Assembly: GCA_963745955.1 (NCBI GenBank)
Contig: CAVUZI010000008.1
Location: 62,001 to 126,000 of the forward strand
Source: Bog-756 sp963745955
GTDB taxonomy: Bacteria; Actinomycetota; Acidimicrobiia; Acidimicrobiales; RAAP-2
DNA: 64,000 bases
Direction: 5' to 3'
Under the pieces are notes generated by a model. That model saw only the letters and a list, made by a program, of their open reading frames with translations. It did not search any database and had not been told where the DNA came from. The first letter of the stretch is position 1. Each line of letters starts with the position of its first letter. Positions 35,846 through 45,067 of the stretch are shown one piece after another. The translations under genes and the position numbers were made by a program.

Positions 35846-36289
35846 ATGAGCGACGGAATCCAGATACCGAAACCGGTAAAAGCACATCATCTGATCAAAC
35901 AGGCGATCAGCATCCGCGGTCTGCGTGGTGACGTCCGGCGGGCAGATGGTGTGAACGCAAAAATTGCGGTGTTCCTCACCAATATCGTCGGCTCGATGTG
36001 GTGCGCCTACGTGTTCGGGGGGATCGCGCTGCTCGGGCTCGGACCGGCACTCAAGCCCGGAGGGGAGGGGATCATCGCGTGGATTGCCCAGACGTTCCTC
36101 CAGTTGGTACTGCTCTCGGTCATCATGGTGGGACAGAATGTGCAAAGTCAGGCGAGCGATCTCCGATCGCAGCACACCTATGACGATACGGTGGAGATCC
36201 TCGATCGGCTCGACGTCCACACCCAGGGTGGTCTGAAGGATCTCGCCGACCGGATCGACGCCCTGGAAGCGAAGATCACCCATAGCTGA
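35846..36289 (+). CDS. DUF1003-like small membrane protein
   Basis: A 147-aa protein started at ATG 35846, preceded by AAGGAGG. Two membrane helices (IVGSMWCAYVFGGIALLGLG; IAWIAQTFLQLVLLSVIMVG) are flanked by a polar N-terminus and a C-terminal helical tail (QNVQSQASDLRSQHTYDDTV). The GxxxCAYVF and QNVQSQASDLRSQHTYDD pattern matches DUF1003-type proteins, widespread in actinobacteria and of unknown role. It is the last gene after the GntR regulator and may be its target; spacing (63 bp after the short frame) allows cotranscription. Confidence 0.7.
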   Translation: MSDGIQIPKPVKAHHLIKQAISIRGLRGDVRRADGVNAKIAVFLTNIVGSMWCAYVFGGIALLGLGPALKPGGEGIIAWIAQTFLQLVLLSVIMVGQNVQSQASDLRSQHTYDDTVEILDRLDVHTQGGLKDLADRIDALEAKITHS

Positions 36290-36381
36290 GAGATGGGTCG
36301 GTCCGGGCCGATGATCCGCCCGTGGGCGCGGTCCCGGTCGCATCGCCCGGCCGGGGGCGGTTGCGGTGTCAACATCGGGAG

Positions 36382-37137
36382 ATGACCGAGTACGACCAAC
36401 TGGCCGAGCACTACGACGAGACCCGCGGAGGTGAGCAGCGGGGCGACGAGTACGCCGGCGACGTGGACGCCCACCTACCCGCAGGGGACGGCCCGATACT
36501 CGAGATAGGAGTGGGTACGGGCGTTGTGGCTCTGGGCCTGCGGCGCCGGGGCCGGCGCGTGATCGGCCTGGACCTTTCGGCACCCATGCTGTCCCGCGCC
36601 CGGTTGCGGCTCGGCCCGGTCGTCGTCCTGTCCGACGCGATGAGGATGTCTCTGGCCACCGGCAGTGTCGCCCACGCCGTGTCGGTGTGGGTGGTCCACT
36701 CGGTGGCGGAGCCGATGGCGCTCTTCCAGGAGGCGGCCAGGGTGATCCGCCCCGGGGGCAGCTACGTGGTCTGCGCAACCCAGTGCCCGTCGGCTGACGA
36801 CCGGGTGGGCGCGATCATCTCGGACATGGGCGCCCGAATCGACGCCCGCCGGGGGGCGCCGCGTCCACGCGGGGTGTCCGTTGACGAAGTACTCGTCTGG
36901 GGCGGGAACGCCGGCTTTGCCGGCACCGTCCACCGGCTGGAGCGCCAGTGGCACGCATCACCCGACCACGAGCTGGCGGCCATCGCCAACCGCACGTGGC
37001 CGGCGCTGCGCGAGCTGGACGAGGATGCCGTCGAGGAGGTCACCAGGCCCGCCATCGAGGCCCTTCGGGCGTTGCCGGCCACCGACGGCGTCCGCCGGGC
37101 CACTGCGGAGATGATCGTGTTCCGGCGACCGGGCTAG
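36382..37137 (+). CDS. Class I SAM-dependent methyltransferase
   Basis: A 251-aa enzyme from ATG 36382 (MTEYDQLAEHYDETRGG). The SAM site is complete: LEIGVGTGVVALGLRRRGRR (motif I, E/DxGxGxG), GLDLSAPMLSRARLRL (motif II acidic residue), VVVLSDAMRMSL and a proline-rich RVIRPGGSYVVCAT (motif after strand 5). The start AEHYDE...R is typical for UbiE/Methyltransf_11 types. A small molecule is the probable substrate. No partner gene is evident; the gene is flanked by the DUF1003-like gene and a minus-strand pair. Confidence 0.88.
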   Translation: MTEYDQLAEHYDETRGGEQRGDEYAGDVDAHLPAGDGPILEIGVGTGVVALGLRRRGRRVIGLDLSAPMLSRARLRLGPVVVLSDAMRMSLATGSVAHAVSVWVVHSVAEPMALFQEAARVIRPGGSYVVCATQCPSADDRVGAIISDMGARIDARRGAPRPRGVSVDEVLVWGGNAGFAGTVHRLERQWHASPDHELAAIANRTWPALRELDEDAVEEVTRPAIEALRALPATDGVRRATAEMIVFRRPG

Positions 37138-37305
37138 CGGCAGGCTCGTCGGAGGGGGATGGACACGACCGGGGCCGTCGACGAGGACGTGCCCTCCGAC
37201 TCCTGTATGACCGGCATGCCGATGCCGAGCTCTCGGCTCGCCGGAAGTGTCGGATGGGCCCGGTGAGCGGGCCGGGCCCCGGTTCGGGTCATCACCAGCT
37301 GGCGG

Positions 37306-37854
37306 TCAACGGCGGGTGAGGAGGGCTGCGACCCGGTTGTAGCGCGGGTCCTCATCGCCGGCGATACGGGCCACCCATCGGAGGACCTCGGCGGCGTCGA
37401 CGTCGGCCCCGGCGGCCAGCATGGCGTCGATGTCGACCCAATCCTTCGGACGGTTGAAGACCGCCTTGCACACCACGAGATGGTCGGCGGCGAGGATGGG
37501 GATGGTGCCGTCGCCGAACGGCACCGAATGGCGGGCCGCGCTGGCGGCATCGTGGAACGGGTCGTACGAGAAGAAGAGGTCGACGGGTGTGGCATCCCAC
37601 ATCACCCGCACCTGACCATCGCGTCGGACGATCGCTTCGACGTCAGGATCGTCGGCCGGGGCGCCCAGCCGGACCAGGGGTCCGGCGACCTCCGCAAACC
37701 GATCGGTCGGGACGAACACATTGAGGTCGATGTCGATCGTCGCCCGAGGTTCGGCGTAGTAGGCAAGCGCCAATGCACCGCCGAAGGCGTGCGGAAGGTC
37801 GGACAGGGACGATTCGATGGCCAGCACCCGCTGGGCCAGGGTCAGCGGGGTCAC
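37306..37854 (-). CDS. Nucleotidyltransferase (AbiEii-like toxin candidate)
   Basis: A 182-aa NTase-fold protein. FGGALALAYYAEPRATIDID shows the GG(S/A)...DxD nucleotidyltransferase core, with the catalytic carboxylates at TIDIDL and a later RVMWDATPVDLFFSYD. It is downstream of, and overlaps (4 bp), the HTH gene on the same strand; the pair has the look of an AbiE-type or HTH-NTase toxin-antitoxin module. NTase toxins typically modify tRNA or other nucleic acid by nucleotide transfer. Toxicity is inferred only. The enzyme alone, without a HEPN partner, is the common arrangement for the AbiEii class. Confidence 0.7.
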   Translation of the reverse strand: MTPLTLAQRVLAIESSLSDLPHAFGGALALAYYAEPRATIDIDLNVFVPTDRFAEVAGPLVRLGAPADDPDVEAIVRRDGQVRVMWDATPVDLFFSYDPFHDAASAARHSVPFGDGTIPILAADHLVVCKAVFNRPKDWVDIDAMLAAGADVDAAEVLRWVARIAGDEDPRYNRVAALLTRR

Positions 37855-38180
37855 CGGGACAAGAGCCGAGGCGCCGTCAGCAGAGGAGGGCGTCGGCGAG
37901 CGGGAATGGCGTCGGCCAGCGTTAGCACATCGAGCAGGCGGCGTGCGTGTTCCTCGGCGTCAGCCTGTGGTGGTTCGTCGGATCCGGGAAGCACTGCATC
38001 CACCCGCAGCCGCTCACCGGCTGCTTCCACCAGTTTTCGCAAGGTCTCGTAGGTGGGGTCGCGACGCCCGTGCTCGTATGCCGAGATGACCGGCTGGGAT
38101 GTGCCCGCCCGGCGCGCCAGTTCGGCCTGGGTCAGTCCCTGCCGACGCCGGACGGCTCGAATGACAGCTGCTGGATCCAC
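37851..38180 (-). CDS. XRE-family HTH regulator, antitoxin-like
   Basis: A 109-aa protein starting with GTG 38180. AVIRAVRRRQGLTQAELARRA and SQPVISAYEHGRRDPTYETL form a classical Cro/C1-type helix-turn-helix; the C-terminal ~45 residues (ADAEEHARRLLDVLTLADAI) are a helical extension that could bind the downstream nucleotidyltransferase. A TATACT -10 sits 6 bases before the GTG, so the transcript is probably leaderless. It overlaps the nucleotidyltransferase start by 4 bases (ATGA), giving a regulator-first toxin-antitoxin-like operon. Confidence 0.75.
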   Translation of the reverse strand: MDPAAVIRAVRRRQGLTQAELARRAGTSQPVISAYEHGRRDPTYETLRKLVEAAGERLRVDAVLPGSDEPPQADAEEHARRLLDVLTLADAIPARRRPPLLTAPRLLSR

Positions 38181-38186
38181 CTCTTC

Positions 38187-38192
38187 AGTATA
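38187..38192 (-). promoter_or_regulatory. -10 element of the HTH/NTase operon
   Basis: TATACT at 38192-38187 on the minus strand is 6 bases before the GTG start, so the start codon would be the transcript's first codon (leaderless). A canonical -35 is not evident. Confidence 0.4.
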
Positions 38193-38225
38193 TCGGATTG
38201 TCTATGTCTCGTCCCGGCGCGGCAA

Positions 38226-39071
38226 TCAGCTCCAGAAGGCGGCGAGGTCGGCTGCGGCGGCCCGGCCCACGGCCCGCCCGGCGAGGGCGGAGGGCCCTCG
38301 GACGGCCGGTGAGAGCGGGTTGGTGCCGAACGCGGTGGTCGACGCCACATCGGCGGAGATGACGTGGGCGACCGCCGGTCCCAGTAGACGGATCTCGTCA
38401 TCGAGGTTGCCCCAGGGCTGCGGCGCATCGGCCCGCGAGGGGGTGATCACGAGCACCCGCTCACAGCCGACGGCCAGGTCGGCGTTGCTGCCCGATCGAA
38501 CCCCTCCGTCGACGTAGCGGTGCCCACCGATGGTCACCGGTGGCCAGACGCCGGGCACGGCGCAGCTGGCCGCCACCGCGTCGGCCAGTTCGACGCCCGA
38601 CTCCTTGGTGAAGACGGTCAGTTCACCCGAGTGCGCGTCGACGGCCGTCACGAGGAGCGTCCGATCCGGCCACGATGGTTCCGGCAGCCGGGCGGCGATG
38701 ACGGCGCGCCGAACGGCCTCACTGACCGTCGGCGTATCGAGGGCAAGGGCACCGATACGCCGCCGCATGTCCTCGGCGCCCTGTGCCCCGCTGGTGATGG
38801 CCACGAATCGGGTCATGAGCTCTTCGAGGTCCACATCGACCTCGATCTCGTTCGAGATCTCGTCGAGCTGGGCCGCATACAGGGCCTCGATGGCCGTCCC
38901 ACTGGTGACCTGCGCCGCCACAGCTGAGCCGGCCGACGTTCCCACCATCACGTCGGCGGCGATGACGCCCGACTGCAACTCGGTGTCCGCGTCCCCGATG
39001 CCACGGAGGACGCCGAGCTCCCATGCGATGCCGGCGACGCCCCCTCCGGCCAGTACCAGTCCGCGCTGCAC
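38226..39071 (-). CDS. Patatin-like phospholipase/acylhydrolase
   Basis: About 281 aa from the GTG at 39071 (RGLVLAGGGVAGIAWELGVL), which has GGAGG seven bases upstream. The patatin catalytic dyad is visible: oxyanion GGGVAG, VGTSAGSAVA (GxSxG nucleophile Ser), and RYVDGGVRSGSNADLAV (Asp of the DG[GA] motif). The enzyme should hydrolyse acyl esters from lipids as a cytosolic protein. It is divergent from the GT39-type gene, which starts 158 bp away. Confidence 0.85.
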   Translation of the reverse strand: MQRGLVLAGGGVAGIAWELGVLRGIGDADTELQSGVIAADVMVGTSAGSAVAAQVTSGTAIEALYAAQLDEISNEIEVDVDLEELMTRFVAITSGAQGAEDMRRRIGALALDTPTVSEAVRRAVIAARLPEPSWPDRTLLVTAVDAHSGELTVFTKESGVELADAVAASCAVPGVWPPVTIGGHRYVDGGVRSGSNADLAVGCERVLVITPSRADAPQPWGNLDDEIRLLGPAVAHVISADVASTTAFGTNPLSPAVRGPSALAGRAVGRAAAADLAAFWS

Positions 39072-39228
39072 GGTGCCTCCTCTTCGGTGGATGGTGAGGT
39101 CTCGGCTTACCACTGGCCCCACGCTGCCTGCACGACGACAGGCACAGGGTCGACGGGACCGGACGGGTCCTACTCGCCACCCAGCCCGTCCCCAGCGCAC
39201 TCCCAGCAGCAGATCCGAGGATGCCGTC

Positions 39229-41440
39229 ATGTCCATCACCGTGTCGCCGCCGCCCGTCTCCCCTCCGCCCCGGCTCATGGCGGCCGAACCCGCCCCTCCT
39301 CCGGCCGCCGCGGCACGGGGTGGGCGGACGGTCCCGCCGTCTCCACGTTGGATGGCCCCGGCGCTGATCGCCCTGCTGTCGGTGACCGCCGGGGCCTACC
39401 TGTGGGACCTCAGCGCTCTCGGGCTACGCCAACAGCTTCTATGCGGCCGCCGTCCAGGCCGGCACCAAGAGCTGGAAGGCGTTCTTCTTCGGCTCGATCG
39501 ACTCGTCGAACTTCATCACCGTCGACAAGTCACCGGGGTCGCTCTGGGTCATGGAGCTGTCCGGGCGCCTGTTCGGGTTCAACACGCTGGAGCATGCTCG
39601 TCCCCCAGGTGCTCGAAGGGGTCGCCGCCGTCGGGCTGGTCTATGCCGCCGTCAGGCGCTGGTTCGGCCCGGCGGCGGGGCTGGTGGCCGGCGTGGCGTT
39701 GGCCATCCACCCCGGTGGCCGCCCTCATGTTCCGGTTCAACAACCCGGACGCGTTGATGGTGCTGTTGCTGGTGGCCGCGCGCCTACACCCTGATTCGTG
39801 CCCTCGAGAGGGCGGGCACCGGCTGGATCGTGGCCACCGGGGCGCTGCATCGGGTTCGCCTTCCTGGCCAAGATGCTCCAGGCCTTCACCGTCCTGCCCG
39901 CCTTCGCCGGCGTCTACCTGCTGGCTGCACCGACCGCGCCTGCGGCGGCGCGTCCGGCAGCTGCGCTGGGTGGGCGTGGCCGATCGTGGTCGTCCGCCGG
40001 ATGGTGGGTGGCCGCCGTGGCCCTGTGGCCGGTGGCGCTCGCGGCCGATGATCGACGGGTCGCCCGACAACAGCATCCTCAACCTGATCTTCGGGTACAA
40101 CGGGCTCAGCCGACTCGTCCGGTGGCGACCGGCGGCAACGGCGGCCGGGTTCAGTGGGGCCACCGGGGTGTTCCGGCTGTTCAACGACCTGATGGGCGGC
40201 CAGGCCTCGTGGCTGTTGCCGGCAGCCCTGGTGACCCTGGTGGCCGGTCTGGTGTGGCGCGGGGCGGGCGCCCGCGTACCGACCGGGCCCGGGCCGCCCT
40301 GCTGCTGTGGGGTGGGTGGTTGCTCGTGACCGGGGCTGTCTTCAGCTTCTCCAAGGGTGTGATCCACACCTACTATACGGTCGCCCTGGTTCCGGCCATC
40401 GCCGCCCTGGTCGGGCATCGGGTGCCGGCATGCTGTGGCAGAACCGGCACCGGATGGCGGCTCGGGTCGTCGGTGCCGGTGGCCATCGTCGTCTCCGCGG
40501 TGTGGGCGTTCTCCCTCCTCGAACGCACCCCGGCCTACGTCCCGTGGTTGCGGATCCGCTCGTCCTGGTCTTCGGAGTCCTCGCCGTCGCCGCCCTGCGT
40601 GGCCGCACCGGCTGTGCCGGCACTGACCGGTACGGATGACGGTGGGGGCCCTCGGGCTCGGCCTGGTGGTCCGGCTTGAGCGGGCCGCTCGCCTACTCCG
40701 CGACCACCGTCGACCACCGCCCACACCGGGAGCATTCCGTCCGCCGGGCCGACGGTCGGCGGCGGGCGGCCCGGGGGTGGGCCTGGCGCCGGTGGCTGGA
40801 CAGCGGGCGGCGGTGCCCGGGCGGTGCCGCCAGATCGGGCGCGGTTCCCGACCGCGGATGGGCGGCCGCGACCGGGTGGGCTCCTGGTCGGTGGCGCCGC
40901 CTCCCGCCGGATCGGGTGGGACGGCCGTCCGGAGCCACACGGCCCGGCGCCGGTGCCGGCGGCTTCGGTGGCCGGGCCGGCAGGATCGCTGGCGGGTACG
41001 GACAGTGACCGTGCGGGCGGTGGTCAGGCGGCCGGTGGCGCGGTGGGCCACCGGCAGGGCCACGACCGGCGCGGCACTGACCACGGCTCTCCGATCCGAC
41101 GCCGCTTCCTACCGGTGGGTGGCCGCCACGTTCGGGTCGCAGTCGGCGGCCACGCTCGAGCTGGCCTCGGACGAGCCGGTGATGGCCATCGGCGGCTTCA
41201 ACGGCGAGGGTGGGAACATCAGCCTGGCCACCTTCGAGGCCTACGTGGGCAAGGGAGAGATCCACTACTTCATCTCCTCCGGCTCCGGAGGCGGTGGCGC
41301 TCCGGGTGGCGGGTGGAGGCGCAAACGGCGACGCGGCCATCACCAGCTGGGTCGAGGCCCACTTCACCACGGAGACGATCGGCGGCCAAACGCGTCTACG
41401 ACCTCACGTCGACCCAAGTGATCGGGCGACCAGCTGAACC
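39229..41440 (+). CDS. GT39-type membrane glycosyltransferase, heavily frameshifted
   Basis: ArnT/PMT-like polyprenyl-phosphate glycosyltransferase assembled from alternating frames. ATG 39229 with GAGG upstream. Then WMAPALIALLSVTAGAYLWD; NSFYAAAVQAGTKSWKAFFF; DSSNFITVDKSPGSLWVMEL (catalytic D/E region); VPQVLEGVAAVGLVYAAVRR; FNNPDALMVLLLVAA; LAKMLQAFTVLPAFAGVYLL; DGSPDNSILNLIFGYNGLSR; SWLLPAALVTLVAGLVWRG; KGVIHTYYTVALVPAIAALV; and C-terminal AIGGFNGEGGNISLATFEAY and VGKGEIHYFISSGSG. Frame changes occur near 39418, 39587, 39706, 39782, 39846, 39930, 39980 and further on. No stop or lost motif is seen within segments. Either a decaying gene or a sequence-error hotspot. Confidence 0.75.
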
Positions 41441-41450
41441 GGTGGACCGG

Positions 41451-42014
41451 ATGCCGGCGGTGCGCCGGGCCACCGTCATCCGGTTGATGAAGTACTCCGC
41501 GGTGTCCGTCGTGGCCACGGCCACGAGCCTGGTCGATCCTGGGCATTCTCGTCGGCCTGGTCGATCTTCCGGCCACGTGGTCGAACGTGATCGCCACCGC
41601 CGTCGGCACGGTGCCGTCGTTCGAGCTCAATCGGAGATGGGTGTGGAGCCACCACCGGCCGGCGATCCCTGTTCGGCCAGATCGTGCCGTTCTGTGCACT
41701 GTCGTGCACCGGACTCGTGGTTTCGACCGTGGCCGTCGGAATGACGGCGAGCCATACCGCAGGGTGGAGTCACTGGAGCCACACCGTGGCCGTGCTGACG
41801 GCGAACGTCGCCGCCTACGGAACCCTGTGGGTGGTGCAGTACCAGATGCTCGATCGCGTCCTGTTCCGCACCGGCGACCGCGGCCGGGCTCGGGGTCGAC
41901 GTGGCCGGCCCCAACGTCGGTGTCGGGGAAGAAGGTCGCGAGCCGAAGGAGCTGTCGGCGACGGGACGCACCGCCCCCGGTCGGTCCTACGGGTCGACAA
42001 CGCTCAGGCGGTAG
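41451..42014 (+). CDS. GtrA family membrane protein, frameshifted
   Basis: A ~185-aa four-helix GtrA-like flippase, directly after the glycosyltransferase. ATG 41451; VIRLMKYSAVSVVATATSLV gives helix 1, then in another frame ATAVGTVPSFELNRRWVWSH (the conserved N/RW motif between helices 2 and 3), then in a third frame LSCTGLVVSTVAVGMTASHT and VLTANVAAYGTLWVVQYQML. At least three frame changes are needed, and the probable stop is TAG 42012-42014. GtrA proteins flip polyprenyl-linked sugars and are commonly paired with GT39/GT2 enzymes. Confidence 0.7.
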
Positions 42015-42024
42015 CCTTGGCCCC

Positions 42025-42784
42025 GTGCGGCACGAGCTGGGGCGATGGGCTGACCAGGTGGGCGCACGCCGGGCAGTGGCCCAGGGCAGGGATCGGCTCG
42101 TCCTCCTCCTCCAGGGGGATCACGGCGACTGGGTCGTCCGACGGAACCGGAGAGACGACTATCACCTGAAGCTGTTGCTCCGATTCGGACTGCGGGCCGA
42201 CTCGAACTGCCTCGAGGTCGGGGCGAATCAGGGCATCTTCCTGCGCGACATCCAGCGGGTCGCTCCGGCCGGCCACCACATCGCCTACGAGCCCATTCCG
42301 CTCATGAGCGAGAAGCTGGCCCGCGAGTTCCCGAAGATCGAGGTCCGCCAGCGTGCGCTCTCCAACGTGGACGGCCAGATGGAGTTCGTCCATGTCCTCG
42401 ATGCGGGCTACCAGGGCCTCAGCGGGCTGGCCGAGCACTTGCCGGGCCGGCGTCCCGAAGGGGGTGCGCACCGAGACGATCACGGTCACGACGGAACGCC
42501 TGGATGACAACTGTCCCGACGGGTGGCTTCCCGACTTCGTGAAGATCGACGTCGAGGGGGCGGAGCTCCAGGTGCTCGAGGGGGCGGTCGACACCCTACG
42601 ACGAGCCAAGCCGGTCATCGCCTTCGAGCACGGGCTCGGCACCGGAATGTCGGAGGAGCTCTTCGATCTCCTGTGCCGGGATGTGGGCCTGCGGTTGTTC
42701 GACATGGAAGGCATCGGACCGCTCGACCTCTCCGAGTTCCTCGAGCAGCTGTCGGATCACTGGAACTGGGTGGCCCACCCATAG
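42025..42784 (+). CDS. FkbM-family methyltransferase, one frameshift
   Basis: A ~253-aa SAM-dependent O-methyltransferase starting at GTG 42025 (VRHELGRWADQVGARRAVAQ), 10 bases after the probable gtrA stop. FGLRADSNCLEVGANQGIFL is the glycine-rich SAM motif of the FkbM type, and after the frame change FVKIDVEGAELQVLEGAVDT, the FkbM core KIDVEGaE signature, and PVIAFEHGLGTGMSEELFD. The frame change falls in the G-run 42460-42464 (five G, four expected). FkbM enzymes methylate sugars in glycans, consistent with the glycosyltransferase upstream. Confidence 0.85.
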
Positions 42785-42880
42785 CGACAGGCCGACGCGC
42801 GTCCTCAGATGATCGGCCGGATTCCGACCTCGGACCCCGGGTCCGGCCGGCCGGCCCGTCTGGCCGGCGCGGCCCTTCGG

Positions 42881-43168
42881 TCAGCCCACGATCTCGCTGG
42901 TCTGGAGGACCGGGGCGATCGTGGTGTAGTTGGCCACATCGGCCAGTACGTCGCCGGTTCCGGGGGCGCCCATCGCCGTTGCCAGTGCCTCTGGCGACTC
43001 GAACTTGAAGTGCACCGCGGCGACGTAGGGACCGTCGAGCCCCTTGTCGATCTCCGCGCCGTCGAGCCCCCAGTTCTTCACCGCGAGCGGTACGTGCTTG
43101 TCGCGGTAGTAGTCGTGGTCGAAGGTGGCCCCCTCGGTGGACGGATAGAGCACGCTGAGACGGATCAT
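42881..43168 (-). CDS. EthD-family protein
   Basis: A 95-aa protein from ATG 43168 (MIRLSVLYPSTEGATFDHDY). FDHDYYRDKHVPLAVKNWGL is the EthD motif, the FDxDYYxxxHxPL box that binds the metal or substrate; the end FKFESPEALATAMGAPGTGD and VANYTTIAPVLQTSEIV fits the family well. EthD-like ferredoxin-fold proteins act in ether or aromatic degradation or as small dimeric enzymes; no specific role can be given. Gene is intact while its neighbours are frameshifted, and the length is typical. Confidence 0.85.
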   Translation of the reverse strand: MIRLSVLYPSTEGATFDHDYYRDKHVPLAVKNWGLDGAEIDKGLDGPYVAAVHFKFESPEALATAMGAPGTGDVLADVANYTTIAPVLQTSEIVG

Positions 43169-43369
43169 TGCGCGGTCGACCTTTCTGTCTGCGTTGACGG
43201 AACCGCCGAGCCATCCGGTGGGACCGCTGCGGTCGGAAAAAGCGATGGTACCAGAGCCGGTGTCCGGACCTCCGGGCCCGACCCCGCCGGGCCGGCCGGG
43301 CTGATGGACCCGGCCGCCTTCCGCCGATGACTCCGTGGCGTCCCCGGCCGAGCTGCGAAACTGACGAGC

Positions 43370-44149
43370 ATGAAGGATCGCTACTGGTTCGACAACTCCC
43401 TCGCCGACGAGGGAGATCGGCTCCGTCTCCTCGAGGCTGTGGCCGACCCGAGGTCCATCCGGCTCCTGGACGAGCTTGGGGTCGGGGAGGGATGGCGATG
43501 TGCGGAGTTGGGCGCCGGCGGCGGATCGATCGCCTCGTGGCTGGCTCGGCGTGTCGGTGACACCGGCACCGTGTCGGCCGTCGACCGCGATGTGACCCTC
43601 CTCCACGCATCTGGCCGGGCGGCCCAACGTGGAGATCGTGGAGGCGTCGATCGAGGACCTCGACTTCGCTCCGGCGTCCGTCGATCTCATCCACACCCGG
43701 AACACGTTGATGCACCTCGACGGGGCCGACGACGTCATCGCCAAGCTGGTGGACGCACTTCGGCCGGGTGGCGTGCTGCTCTTGGAGGAGGCCGACTACT
43801 TCCCGCTGGCCGGCATGACGTCGCCGGCACTGGCCGAGGTCGCCGCGGCCCTGGTGTCCGGATGGACATGGGCCCGCACGATCCCCACCACGCTCTCCCG
43901 GCTGCCCGTGACCGATCTCGATGTGACCGTCGACACGTCCATGCTCCAAGGCGGGTCTGGCGAGGCCGCGTTCTGGGCCCACACGTTCCGTGCCGTGGAG
44001 GATCGGCTGACCGATCCCGCTGTCGCCCGGGTGGACGGCGCTCCCCCGTGAGCCGGGAGACGTTCGAGGCGGCGATGGCCCTTCTGGGCGACGAGGGGTT
44101 CTGGACCCCGTTCGCCGCCGTCGTCTGCGTCTCGTGCCGGCGGGAGTAG
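43370..44149 (+). CDS. SAM-dependent methyltransferase, two compensating frameshifts
   Basis: A ~260-aa class I methyltransferase. KDRYWFDNSLADEGDRLRLL is a typical N-terminus; WRCAELGAGGGSIASWLARR is motif I, VSAVDRDVTLL motif II; after a change near 43608, VEIVEASIEDLDFAPASVDL and KLVDALRPGGVLLLEEADYF are the rest of the domain. A second change in the C-run 44043-44047 (five C, six expected) returns to the first frame and gives SRETFEAAMALLGDEGFWTP. The total is a multiple of three, so the two events compensate, which hints at single-base sequencing error. Confidence 0.8.
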   Translation: MKDRYWFDNSLADEGDRLRLLEAVADPRSIRLLDELGVGEGWRCAELGAGGGSIASWLARRVGDTGTVSAVDRDVTLLHASGRAAQRGDRGGVDRGPRLRSGVRRSHPHPEHVDAPRRGRRRHRQAGGRTSAGWRAALGGGRLLPAGRHDVAGTGRGRRGPGVRMDMGPHDPHHALPAARDRSRCDRRHVHAPRRVWRGRVLGPHVPCRGGSADRSRCRPGGRRSPVSRETFEAAMALLGDEGFWTPFAAVVCVSCRRE

Positions 44150-44216
44150 CGCCGGTGGGCGGCGCCGCCCGGGGTACCACGGTGTCGCCGGCTGCGGTGG
44201 AAACCGGGCTACCGAC

Positions 44217-45000
44217 TCAGGAGAGCGCGGCGGCGATGGCCCCTCCGGTGACCGCCGAATTGAGGTAGGGCTCGGGCGCGTGGGCCCGATGTCCGTTGTC
44301 GACCACCACCTCTTCCACCTTCGGGCCGAATCTCTCCGTCAGCGAAACGGAGCACGCCTTGTCGTCGAGGGCGCGGACGTTCACCCACCGCTTGACGGAA
44401 CCGGGCCAGGCTCCGAAGTCATCGACGAAGGATCCCGCCAGTCCGTCCAACATCGGTGATGCCAGAGGTGATCCCAGGGTGACGTAGGTGTCGACCGTCC
44501 AGTCGGGGTGGTTGCTGAGGGCGATGTACGACAGAACGGATCCGAGCGAGTGCGCCACGATCACCCGGGTGTCCCGATCGACCAGGGACTCCATCCGGGC
44601 CCGCATCCGAGCTTGAAGGTCCGGCTCCGTGGCCATGATGGTGACCAGGTCGACGGTGCGGTCGAAGGCGGCTTCGCCCGCCAACCGGCTCAGCGCCTGG
44701 ATCATCTCGTTCCCGGACAGATCGGAGAGTGCGTCGGCGATGCCGGCTCGTGACTCCTCGATTCGCCGGTCCTCCTCGGTGCCCGGTGCGCGTCCGGAAG
44801 AGGTCGCCGTAGAAGCACACCTCGGCATCGGTGTCGTCGATCTCCACACCGTGGTGCCAGAGACCGTCCCGGAGCGCGGGCATCCACCGGGCCTTGAGCT
44901 CGTTGGGCCCCCACAATTCGTTGAATGCCCCGTGGACCATCACGATCCGTGCCACATCGTTCCCTTCGACGAGATCCGGGCCCAGCTTCACGACCGGCAC
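44217..45000 (-). CDS. Alpha/beta hydrolase, one frameshift
   Basis: A ~260-aa hydrolase. GTG start at 45000: ARIVMVHGAFNELWGPNELK (oxyanion HG), then a frame change near 44795 inside a GC-rich stretch, then ARMESLVDRDTRVIVAHSLG (nucleophile Ser in HSLGS) and TYVTLGSPLASPMLDGLA, where the Ser/Asp/His catalytic setting is lipase-like. The final His is near DNGHRAHAPEPYLNS. An esterase or lipase-like role is probable; the substrate is unknown. Cytoplasmic, no signal peptide. Confidence 0.75.
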
Positions 45001-45067
45001 CGGGGATGGTCAAGTCCGGTCGGCCGACAGGCGTGGCGGGTCCGCGTTGCTCTGTCGAGCCGACCGC

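Noticed and set aside
35060..36778. A 572-codon minus-strand frame
   Set aside because: Antisense to GGDEF, GntR, DUF1003-like and methyltransferase genes that have clear motifs; the frame's composition is Arg/Pro/Ser rich.
42615..44180. A 521-codon minus-strand frame
   Set aside because: Antisense to FkbM and a methyltransferase with SAM motifs; no motif of its own.
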